This document shows, piece by piece, positions 1 to 7,054 of a stretch of 64,000 nucleotides of DNA. The translations under genes and the position numbers were made by a program. Position 1 is the first letter of the stretch. The number at the start of each line of letters is the position of its first letter. Location of the stretch: contig JAXHMK010000015.1 in the NCBI GenBank assembly GCA_034521495.1, positions 1 through 64,000 on the forward strand. The letters run 5' to 3'. Origin of the DNA: Balneolaceae bacterium. Lineage in GTDB: Bacteria; Bacteroidota; Rhodothermia; Balneolales; Balneolaceae. The notes under the pieces are model-generated. The model was given only the letters and a program-made list of their open reading frames with translations. It did not search any database and was not told the DNA's origin.

Positions 1-2
1 AA

Positions 3-174
3 AAAGAAACCAATCCCCTAGTCGATACCAGCGAATTAGAAGCGGAAATAGACCGGCTGGTGTATGAGTTGTATGGACTGAGTGAGGAAGAGATTGGGGG
101 TTGTGGAGAGAATTCTTCCAGACAAAGGACGTGATTGTCCTCGCCACGATGCTCCGCTCCGGGATGCCCAGTAG
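3..174 (+). CDS. C-terminal end of a DNA methyltransferase / type IIG-like restriction protein, partial and frameshifted
   Basis: The frame is open from the window edge and ends at a TGA at 132-134. It contains the phrase EIDRLVYELYGLSEEE, which is the typical last helix of TaqI-like/Eco57I-like N6-adenine methylases and of type IIG restriction enzymes. The family normally continues with an I-x-x-V-E ending. The frame read here gives IGGCGENSSRQRT instead. Dropping one G from the GGGGG run at about 108-112 restores IGVVERI and moves the stop to 172-174, so a one-base insertion is likely. Only about 45 residues are visible. The family call rests on this one signature, and substrate and system type cannot be told. 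Confidence 0.6.
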
Positions 175-564
175 AGGCTCCGCTCTCAAACTGAATTTTT
201 TGGACATAGCTTTAGTTCCAACTGAAAGTTCTTCTTGTCAGATATATTTAACGACATATCTGACAGAAAATTAAAATACAGTCCGCGATACAAACGAATA
301 GAAATACAAATACGTAGGAATATTATCCTGAAATCCGGCATTGAAGGCTGATTTTATTGAATAACAAATTCCTGAAAAGCCCAATAGCAGGTTTCAAAAG
401 TACAGGCGTCACTCGAGCTTGGAAAAGCGTATAAGAAAAAGCATAATCATCAACTTTTTTTAATCTGACACACAAGCATCGGGAATATTCACGAAGCCGG
501 GCGGAGTGTTATGGTTTCGGTGCGGGTGAAAATTTGAGGGGATGGAAATTAACTCTCCTCTAAT
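135..564. other. Intergenic stretch without a recognisable gene
   Basis: No credible reading frame is seen on either strand. The only clear structure is a 9-bp inverted repeat, GTCAGATAT and ATATCTGAC, at about 237-265. It has no adjoining T-run, so it is not a typical terminator. Confidence 0.5.
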
Positions 565-1717
565 TCAGGAAGCATCAACAAGGTGAATTAACAGAGCCAT
601 ACGTTCCAGCGTTTTGCCCAGAAAGATCTTTTCAGTAGGACTGTGTGCACCGTCTCCCACAGCTCCCAGGCCATCCAGGGTTGCGGTAAACAGGCTCGTA
701 AAACTGCCGTCGGACCCACCGCCGGATATGCCTTCTGAAAGATTGAGATCCAGCCGCTTTCCAATCTCTTTCGCTTGCTCCCAAAGTTCCCGGTTTCTGC
801 GGTTTCGCACCAGGGGCGGGCGCTTAAACCCTCCTGAAATATTGAGTTTCACCCCGGGTGTTGAAGGTTCAATTTCCATTATTTTTTGTTTGATCCGCTT
901 CGCATCCTTTTTTGTTAAAACCCGAACATCAACGGCAGCACTGCTCTCACCTGCTACCACATTTGTATTTGTACCCCCGCCAATTTTACCCACATTAACT
1001 GAAATACCATTTTCAGGATCATTAAGATCATTCAGTTTTTGAATCAAATAGGATAGTTCTATAATGGCACTTCTGCCTTTTTCAGGTTCGATACCTGCGT
1101 GAGATGAAACACCTTTTAATTCAACATCAAAATGGCCCACCCCTTTTCTGCGCGTTTTAAGTTTCCCGTCGGGATCAAGTGAGGGTTCCAGTACAAACAC
1201 CCTGTTCATTGCCCTTGCCAGGTTTCGTATTCTGTAAACGGATTCACGGCTGCCGGTTTCCTCATCCGAATTGATAAACAGAACAGGCTGTACTTTTGGT
1301 TTCAGATCCAGGTCTTTTATAATTTTCAGGGCAAGGATCATCATCACAATACCCGCCTTCATATCGTAAATACCGGGTCCCGTATAGGTATCTCCTTCAT
1401 TGTTGAAAGGCATTCTTTCGAGTGTGCCTTCCGGCCATACCGTGTCAATATGGCCAAGGAGAAGCTGATATTTGCTCCCGTTGTCAGTTGCAGGGCGTGA
1501 AAGAATCTGCCCCCCGCTTTTTAAGCCCGGGTAGTGATTTGTTTGGTAATCCAGAGGCTGAAGTTCATCTTTTAGCCGGTTAAAAAGCTTTTGGTGGGAA
1601 GGCTGCATCAGCCGGTGGAGTTTCAATATTTACCAGCTCTTCGAGCAGCGAGAGGAACTCCTGTTCACGCGAGAGGCACTCATTCAATACGGTTTCGGTT
1701 TCTGCTTTCGAAATCAT
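565..1717 (-). CDS. M20 family metallopeptidase (carboxypeptidase G2-like), frameshifted near its start
   Basis: A dinuclear zinc amidohydrolase/exopeptidase of the M20 family, which usually cleaves C-terminal amino acids or acyl-amino acids. Visible marks in the rejoined protein are GHID (about 88-91), the second metal site in GIYDMKAG (Asp about 118), the DEETG catalytic glutamate (about 151-155) and the late GDGAHSP histidine. The long frame covers 565-1626. An in-frame N-terminus, ending LLEELVNIETPPADA, lies in another frame at 1580-1717, and its ATG overlaps the stop of the upstream gene in an ATGA. Removing one base near 1603-1608 joins the two into 383 residues, a normal family length. 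This is either a sequencing error or a recent lesion. The exact substrate is unknown. Confidence 0.8.
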
Positions 1718-2325
1718 GGGTCATTTCTTAAAGTCTTTTGGAAACGGAAATGCCTGTGTCTCATCAATGACGGCATAACGGCCGGGGCGATATAGGCCAG
1801 TTGCGGATGATTGTAGATTGTTTCATTGTCAGAATGCGAGGGATTTTTAATCACATCACTCCAGGCCCTCGCTGCAACAATTTCGGCAAGAATCAGGCTG
1901 TTTTCTCCAAAGCCATCCACAAATTTCTTTAATTTACATTCAAGAAAAACATACCCGTCTTCAATAAAATGTCCGTCAATCTTTTCAGCCGGAAATGTTT
2001 TGATCGGTTTTAGATCGGGTTTGGTTCCGTCATCACACCGGGGGGATGCTGTTAAACTGGTGATGACAACCTGGTCAGGCTTTGGGTAGGTTACCGTAAA
2101 AACCCCGGTTTCTTTGATGTTTTGATAGGTTGTATGTTTGGGAGTGCATACAAACCCAAAATAGTTTTTCCAGCCCAGCGGAAATGCCATATGTTTGGGG
2201 GCAAAATTCGGGGATGTATCCGTGCCCATTGAACCGACAATGACCAATGGGTGAACCGTAAAAATCTGTTCCCAAACCGGGAAATCAAGGTTAAGTGAGG
2301 TTAATATCGATTTGTTTTCTTCCAT
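1714..2325 (-). CDS. Flavin reductase-like (FMN-binding split barrel) protein
   Basis: 203 residues with the look of the flavoredoxin/flavin reductase-like family: an N-terminal HPLVIVGSMG strand, a PKHMAFPLGW segment where this family contacts FMN phosphate, then TYQNIKETGVFTV and SLTASPRCDDG. Such proteins bind FMN and pass electrons from NAD(P)H or ferredoxin, and many family members have no known partner. No signal peptide is seen, so it is probably cytoplasmic. Its TGA overlaps the ATG of the downstream M20 peptidase (ATGA), so the two are probably translationally coupled. It starts 12 bases after the STAS gene ends, which makes it part of one minus-strand operon with the partner-switch genes. 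Confidence 0.75.
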   Translation of the reverse strand: MEENKSILTSLNLDFPVWEQIFTVHPLVIVGSMGTDTSPNFAPKHMAFPLGWKNYFGFVCTPKHTTYQNIKETGVFTVTYPKPDQVVITSLTASPRCDDGTKPDLKPIKTFPAEKIDGHFIEDGYVFLECKLKKFVDGFGENSLILAEIVAARAWSDVIKNPSHSDNETIYNHPQLAYIAPAVMPSLMRHRHFRFQKTLRNDP

Positions 2326-2337
2326 AGAATGCGGGGA

Positions 2338-2637
2338 TTAAGGTTCTACAATCTCATCGAGGTTCCATTTTTTGTGAAGCCCAAGTATCTGCAAAAGTTT
2401 AAAAAATATTTTAGGGGGATTTTTTAATCGAACCACAACCGGCGGGTTCCTGTGCATCAGTTTATTCAGAAAAATAATCGCTTTACTGTTTACAAAACGT
2501 GCATTTTTCAGGTCAATATCCAGTTCGCTCCTGTCATTCAACAGGTCAGAAATTTTTCTCACTGCTTTGAGGTTAAAATCACCGGTTAAGATAATTTCAA
2601 GCTTATTACTGGTTTTTTTGTAGTTCATCGTATTCAT
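2338..2637 (-). CDS. STAS-domain protein (anti-sigma factor antagonist-like)
   Basis: 99 residues with the STAS fold pattern: an N-terminal strand LEIILTGDFNL, a helix KISDLLNDR, a strand ELDIDLKNARFV, then NSKAIIFLNKLM, where antagonists usually carry the phosphorylated serine (Ser of NSK here). STAS proteins act in partner switching by binding an RsbW-type kinase. The gene overlaps the 3' end of the upstream RsbW-like/GNAT gene by 32 bases, which fits a cognate pair. A second ATG three codons in (MNYKK) would shorten the overlap. Whether it is still phosphorylated is unclear, because the partner's ATP-site motifs are degenerate. Confidence 0.7.
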   Translation of the reverse strand: MNTMNYKKTSNKLEIILTGDFNLKAVRKISDLLNDRSELDIDLKNARFVNSKAIIFLNKLMHRNPPVVVRLKNPPKIFFKLLQILGLHKKWNLDEIVEP

Positions 2638-4087
2638 CTTGAATCACTTTTTTTAGCTTTCCGGCCATCTCTGAATAGGTCTGAATCTCATCAAAATCCA
2701 CATTCATGTACAACCGCTGCATGCGAAGGTAATCCTCCTCCTGGTGGAAAAAGGGAACAAGGCCGGAGAGAATAAATTGCTGTTCTTTGAGCCAGTTTAT
2801 GGCAGAATCGATGTAGGGATCATCCAAAGGGAGGTCGATATACAGGGAGGTCAGCGTTAATTCTTCTGTACTTTTCAGCATTCTCATACAGCTTCCCATA
2901 AAAGTGGAGCCATAAGTTTTAACGGTAATGAGTGCTGATTGACTTTCATAATTGATAGACAGGCTCATATCCGTTTGCTTCGACTTGCTGCGGGACGGGT
3001 TTTGTTTTTCAGGGCTTTCTTCCGGTTCTTCAAACTGATCATAAATTTCAGAGAACAACCCGGCATAATCTTTCGGTAAACAGGGCGGACGCTGCCACTG
3101 TTTTGTTAACGGCAAAAAGTCCAGGATCACACTTACCATATCCAGTTGACTCTTTTCCATCCCTTTTAAGGTTCTCTTGCCGGTTTTAGAAATGATCAGC
3201 GCTGTGCTCTTAAAGCCATACCGGCTGTTTACTTTTTGACTAAAGAGATGGTTGGTCATTGCCATACCAAAGAGTCCCGACAATCCCCGCGAATGACTCA
3301 TCTCTATCAAATTCAGCATCATTTTTTTCATTAATCCGCGGTTACGGTGTCTTGGCGAAACCACCGCCTCGGTTACTTCGCCGATCATAGAGTCGGTACT
3401 CTTTACAACGGCAAAGTACCCGACCGGCCTGCCGGATTCAGTTCGGACTATGGTGCCATACTTATATTCATTGTGAATGGCTGTTTCAATCCGGCGTGGG
3501 AAATAGAGATCCTCTTTGGGATAGCTGTAGCGATATGACCGGTAGATCAGTTTTGCGATATCTTCAGCATCCTCGCTTGTAGCCGGGGTTACCAGGTAAT
3601 TGGATTCGGATTTTGAATCATCAGCTTCATCGTCATCTTCAAAGTCATAATCGGAGGGGACGAGGTCAAGAATATGGGGAAAACTGTATTTTTGTACCAG
3701 CCTGTACTCTTTGCCATCTTTTCCCCGGTTCAGAAACAGAAAATGATCGGTCATTTTTTGGACCGTTTCATGAGATGCCCCTTTAAAATCATTCTCTGTG
3801 ATCGCTTTTTCCTTATTATAGCTGTGTCTTTCAGGATCAAATGGCTCGCCCTTTTCCTGGATAATAATCTCTATTTCCGAGGGGGTGTATTGATACCAAA
3901 TTTCCACATATCCTTTCTCATCTTTAAATGCATAGAGTACCACATCTGTAAGGATCTCATCCACTGAAAGAGCCATCTTTGCAGCACTGTACTCATCGAA
4001 CCCCATGTTTACACACCATTTGTATGTAAAATCAGTTACCGAGCCGATCATCTCCAGTTTTGCTTCCAGCAGCAGGTGTGCTTCCAT
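2606..4087 (-). CDS. RsbW-like ATPase domain fused to a GNAT acetyltransferase domain
   Basis: 493 residues in three parts. Residues 1-135 resemble the RsbW/SpoIIAB-type HATPase fold (SVDEILTDVVLYAF as N-box, EKGEPFDP as G1 box). Residues about 160-310 form a GNAT fold, with the acetyl-CoA motif area VSPRHRNRGLMKKMM and a late SRYGFK strand. The last 160 residues are unassigned. In the N-box the usual asparagine is Asp48, and in the G1 box the usual Asp is Glu, so ATP binding may be altered. Overlap with the STAS gene suggests a partner-switch module whose output includes an acetyltransferase. No membrane segments are seen. The target of acetylation is unknown. Confidence 0.72.
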   Translation of the reverse strand: MEAHLLLEAKLEMIGSVTDFTYKWCVNMGFDEYSAAKMALSVDEILTDVVLYAFKDEKGYVEIWYQYTPSEIEIIIQEKGEPFDPERHSYNKEKAITENDFKGASHETVQKMTDHFLFLNRGKDGKEYRLVQKYSFPHILDLVPSDYDFEDDDEADDSKSESNYLVTPATSEDAEDIAKLIYRSYRYSYPKEDLYFPRRIETAIHNEYKYGTIVRTESGRPVGYFAVVKSTDSMIGEVTEAVVSPRHRNRGLMKKMMLNLIEMSHSRGLSGLFGMAMTNHLFSQKVNSRYGFKSTALIISKTGKRTLKGMEKSQLDMVSVILDFLPLTKQWQRPPCLPKDYAGLFSEIYDQFEEPEESPEKQNPSRSKSKQTDMSLSINYESQSALITVKTYGSTFMGSCMRMLKSTEELTLTSLYIDLPLDDPYIDSAINWLKEQQFILSGLVPFFHQEEDYLRMQRLYMNVDFDEIQTYSEMAGKLKKVIQDEYDELQKNQ

Positions 4088-4392
4088 CTTTTGAATGCAT
4101 TTATAGTCACTAAAAATGCAACCTATTCATTTTAGGGATAAAGAACCATAGGAAGGAACCTACATTCCCGGTGGTGGGAAATCCTATAAACAGAGGTGTC
4201 GAATCAGCGACTGAAGATCTGCTATTAATCCTAAGTGGTTTAATTCCCCGACCTCTGGGTCGGAAAAGATTAAAGTCCCCCTTTGAAGGGGGAAGCGAAC
4301 GGAGTGAGCTGGGGGATGGCTTTCTAAGTTCTGAATTGACAAACTCTTGGTTCTGAGGCATTACACCCCTCCCGGCTAAAGCCGTACTCCCC
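4088..4392. repeat. Cluster of palindromic repeat halves (R1-type) left of the IS110 element
   Basis: No gene is supported here, and the frames across it are made of repeats. A hairpin CCGACC...GGTCGG near 4248-4263 is followed by CCCCCTTTGAAGGGGG at 4274-4289 and a GGGGGATGG block. A second, inverted half-element starts near 4366 (ACACCCCTCCCGGC, then AAGCC and ACTCCCCTC) and stops at 4394, where the IS110 element begins. Its missing half resumes at 5684. Confidence 0.7.
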
Positions 4393-4409
4393 TCTTTTAG
4401 ACTTCCTGC

Positions 4410-4600
4410 GAAAAGTTTCGTTGGTTTAAACCAACGAAAAAAAGCTACCGAACCCCGACAGGCAACCTCTGTTCCCCTTTGGGAAAAACCCATCCCTTGA
4501 ACCGAAAGCCTGTCGGTGGCAGGTAGTTATCTTAACCCAAATAGTATGGGAAGATCACCTTCATAAAAGAGGCGGGAAGATAACTACTCGGCAGCTTATT
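4410..4600 (+). ncRNA. Candidate bridge RNA of the IS110 element
   Basis: The non-coding left end has three successive stems. First is a perfect 24-base palindrome at 4416-4439. Next is CCGACAGGC (4455-4463) pairing with GCCTGTCGG (4508-4516) around a 44-base loop. Last is GTAGTTATCTT (4523-4533) pairing with AAGATAACTAC (4577-4587) around a 43-base loop. Loop 1 carries TCCCCT (4473-4478), equal to the left target, and CCCTTGA (4494-4500), the reverse complement of core plus right target (TCAAGGG, 5684-5690). Loop 2 carries ATAGTAT (4541-4547), equal to the last bases of the element (5677-5683), and TAAAAGA (4564-4570), the reverse complement of core plus first bases (TCTTTTA, 4393-4399). The order target loop then donor loop is that of known bridge RNAs. 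The transcript ends are guesses. Confidence 0.75.
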
Positions 4601-4625
4601 CATTCAAACTTAAAATAGGTGAATC

Positions 4626-5660
4626 ATGATGAAAATTACAATTATATGGCGTTTTATTGTTGGCATCGATATCTCAAAAAAACAGTTGGACTGCTATTTG
4701 TTGGATCGAAAAACCGGCGGAGGCTATGAGTGTCAGGTTCCAAATACCTGCGAGGGATTTGAGCAACTGGCCAGCTGGTTGGCCGATCACGAGGCCGATC
4801 CGTCCCAGACAAAGCTCATCAGTGAGCATACCGGACGCTATGGGGAGCATCTGCTGCGGTGGACCACAACCAACCAGTGGGCGCATGCGGTCGTAAAAAC
4901 CACGGCGCTGAACAAAGTCGGCAACGAGCACCATCGCAAGACCGATGCCGTTGACGCCGAAGACCTGGCAGACTACGGGGTTCGCTACAGCGACGAAATT
5001 TCGCTGACGAGGGCCCCAAAACCGGCCATAGGGCAGATAAAGCGCCTTCAGGCCGAACGACGTGCGATGGTGGATCGGCGGGCCGCTTTGAGGAGTAAAC
5101 TCACCGAAGCCGACATCCACGACGCCGACATGGAGCGTCTTACGGGCATGTGGTCCCAGCAAATCGCCCTGCTCACCGAGCATATCACTGAGATCGAAGC
5201 CCGCATCAAAGAGCTGATCAATGAGGACACGGCTATAAAGAATCGGTATCAGATGATGCGCAGCGCACCCGGAATAGGAAAGGTACTGGGACCTTTATGG
5301 ATAAGCCTGTTCGCTGGCCAGCAGACCCTGGATGCTCGCAAGATTTCTTCCCGCTTCGGGTTTGCTCCACACCCGTACCAATCCGGCAGCTCGGTGAAAC
5401 GCACCGACTATAGTAGCGGATTTGGCAATTCTGAAGTCAGGCGGGTGATGCATCAAGTAGCCCTGAGCGTCAAAACCCATTACCCGCATTACCGGGAGTA
5501 TTACGAGAAAAAACGGGCCGAAGGAAAAGAGCATCTGTTGGTGATCAATAATATTATAAATAAATTGATTCGGCTGTACTGCGCCATGTGGAATAACCGC
5601 GCAGAATACGATCCCGACTACATTCAAAAAAATAAACACAAATGGAAAAAATCCGCTTAA
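4626..5660 (+). CDS. IS110-family transposase (DEDD/serine recombinase)
   Basis: 344 residues. The N-terminal RuvC-like DEDD domain shows Asp15 in GIDISKK, Glu67 in ISEHTGRYG, and Asp107 and Asp110 in KTDAVDAEDLA. A coiled middle (about 135-205) follows, then the C-terminal transposase_20 region with APGIGKV (214-220) and PYQSGSS (about 250-256), which holds the candidate catalytic serine. All named motifs are present and the length is normal, so it may be active. It would work with the bridge RNA encoded just upstream. The start at 4626 is the first ATG. An initiation further in would remove residues ahead of the first Asp but not the fold. Confidence 0.93.
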   Translation: MMKITIIWRFIVGIDISKKQLDCYLLDRKTGGGYECQVPNTCEGFEQLASWLADHEADPSQTKLISEHTGRYGEHLLRWTTTNQWAHAVVKTTALNKVGNEHHRKTDAVDAEDLADYGVRYSDEISLTRAPKPAIGQIKRLQAERRAMVDRRAALRSKLTEADIHDADMERLTGMWSQQIALLTEHITEIEARIKELINEDTAIKNRYQMMRSAPGIGKVLGPLWISLFAGQQTLDARKISSRFGFAPHPYQSGSSVKRTDYSSGFGNSEVRRVMHQVALSVKTHYPHYREYYEKKRAEGKEHLLVINNIINKLIRLYCAMWNNRAEYDPDYIQKNKHKWKKSA

Positions 5661-5683
5661 ACCACTTGATTTAGTCATAGTAT

Positions 5684-5731
5684 TCAAGGGGAGATTGATC
5701 ATCCCCCATTGCCCCCTTCGAAGGGGGACAC
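5684..5731. repeat. Right half of the R1 repeat interrupted by the IS110 element
   Basis: Begins TCAAGGGGAG at the IS core and continues into CATCCCCCATTG and the palindrome CCCCCTTCGAAGGGGG (about 5711-5726). The same CCCCCTTCGAAGGGGG plus CAATGGGGGATGATC order recurs, inverted, at 54997-55025. Confidence 0.7.
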
Positions 5732-5895
5732 TTCACAATAAGGGCATAGATTGTTAAAAAATTTGGATTATAAGTTGATACCTCTTGGGCTCCGCACCGG
5801 AGTAGTTCATTGAAGGGAGTATAAGAACCTTAGAATGGATATATAATATTTGCAATCTTTCCTATATCGAAACAGATAATGTCAGGCTGATTGTT

Positions 5896-6822
5896 CTAAT
5901 CGTATTTCTGATAGACCTGGTTGGGAATTGGGATTTCAATTGTGATTTTTGTCCCCTGGTTCAGTTCAGATTCAATCCACATTCTGCCATCCAGTTCTTT
6001 AACTACAAAATAGGCTTTTGTAAGTCCAAAGCCACCGCCCATGGTACGAACCTTATCTTTTACGTTACTTCCCCGAGTACCATATTCTACGACTTTTGTG
6101 ATCTCATCTTCAGGAATACCCATTCCATTATCTTCAATAACGAATTTAAACAGATTATTTTTTTGAGAGATGCCGATATTGAGTTCTCCGCCGGGTGGTG
6201 TGTATTTCCTGGCATTTGCAATCAGGTCGCGAATCACATCCTTGAGCATCAGGGGAAGATAGATCCTGTTTTTATTCCCATCGCTGTTGATGGCAAAATG
6301 GACCAGGTAATCCTTCTCTTCCTGATCCGCGATATTGTAGATGATTTTATACCTGCCATTACTGTTTTTCTCCATCGCATAGAAAAATTTCTTGAAATCG
6401 CCGATGAAGCTGTTCACATTAAATGCTTCCCAGGCTCCCGGACTCTCCCACCTGTGCAGAATTTCCATCATTCTTACATCAAAGACATTAAAAATATTGA
6501 CCAGGTTTTCCCGGTGTTCAGATACAGAGGAGCCGTCGTTGAGAACTGAGTTACGATTTTCCAATTCATCCAACGCCGAAAACACAGATTTTCTCAACTC
6601 CCTGATCGATTCGAGTGTTAAAACTTTTTTTTCTTTGGAAGAACATGCAGCAGCGAGCGTTTTACATTTTTCTACAGGAGGATTGAACAGGTCATCATGA
6701 TCTGTTTCCATTTGAATGAGTTGCAGTTGTCCTGAAATAACGGACAGGATATTGATAACAGAGTGCATTTCGAGACTGGCAATTTGCTCTGCCGAAACTG
6801 ATAGTTCGTTTGTAATTTCCAA
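5896..6822 (-). CDS. Soluble sensor histidine kinase (HATPase)
   Basis: 308 residues with no transmembrane segment. Near the N-terminus SLEMHSVINILSVISGQL resembles an H-box, with His20 as the likely phospho-acceptor. The C-terminal half is a clear HATPase_c domain: N-box DVIRDLIANARKY, G1 DNGMGIPEDE, then a G2 box GGGFGLTKAYF, and a final GTKITIEIP strand. It therefore probably autophosphorylates and passes the phosphate to a response regulator encoded elsewhere, since none is adjacent. The middle third has no recognised sensor domain. It is transcribed toward the IS110 element, about 210 bases from the repeat that flanks the element. Confidence 0.82.
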   Translation of the reverse strand: MEITNELSVSAEQIASLEMHSVINILSVISGQLQLIQMETDHDDLFNPPVEKCKTLAAACSSKEKKVLTLESIRELRKSVFSALDELENRNSVLNDGSSVSEHRENLVNIFNVFDVRMMEILHRWESPGAWEAFNVNSFIGDFKKFFYAMEKNSNGRYKIIYNIADQEEKDYLVHFAINSDGNKNRIYLPLMLKDVIRDLIANARKYTPPGGELNIGISQKNNLFKFVIEDNGMGIPEDEITKVVEYGTRGSNVKDKVRTMGGGFGLTKAYFVVKELDGRMWIESELNQGTKITIEIPIPNQVYQKYD

Positions 6823-6955
6823 AAGCCCAAAAGTAGTTTGAAAGTTTTTATAATTGAAATCTAAGATACACCCCGCCTAATTCCTAATTTTGAGTGATTT
6901 ATGGAGATTTCAGTTGATCACATTTTGATGGCAAAATTATTGGAGGCTTTGAAAT

Positions 6956-7032
6956 ACCCATCTGTCGGTTGTTTTTACCGGCTGATGGGTGTCCCCAACC
7001 CGTCAGCCCGCACATACAGCGTGCAGACGGGC
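6956..7032. repeat. Two adjacent imperfect hairpins
   Basis: Arms ACCCATC/GATGGGT (about 6956-6990) and CCCGTC/GACGGG (6999-7031) form two hairpins side by side. They lie between the starts of the histidine kinase and the 3' end of the DUF4143 ATPase. No T-run follows, and function is unknown. Confidence 0.5.
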
Positions 7033-7054
7033 AGTAATGCAAATCCCTCTTATA

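Larger units (their letters stand above)
4393..5685 (+). mobile_element. IS110-family insertion sequence, with ends placed at a duplicated TC core
   Basis: Left flank ...TACTCCCCTC (to 4394) and right flank TCAAGGGGAG... (from 5684) rejoin into ACTCCCCTCAAGGGGAG. This is the R1 repeat centre found uninterrupted at 41716-41731 and, inverted, at 38709, 41611 and 16204. The overlap of the two flanks is the dinucleotide TC, as expected for the 2-bp core of IS110 recombination, which leaves no longer target duplication and has no terminal inverted repeats. The element is about 1.29 kb, within the family range. It has a 231-base non-coding left end, the transposase gene and a right end of only about 23 bases, as in the IS110 group rather than the IS1111 group. 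By eye the transposase is richer in G+C than its neighbours. Confidence 0.85.

Noticed and set aside
614-1042. 142-codon frame opposite the M20 peptidase
   Set aside because: Its sequence is the antisense shadow of conserved peptidase codons and has no domain of its own.
4110-4493. 127-codon minus-strand frame left of the IS110 transposase
   Set aside because: It runs across R1 repeats and into the IS left end, and its sequence is repeat-derived.
4674-5183. 169-codon frame opposite the IS110 transposase
   Set aside because: It is antisense to an intact transposase and shows no family features.
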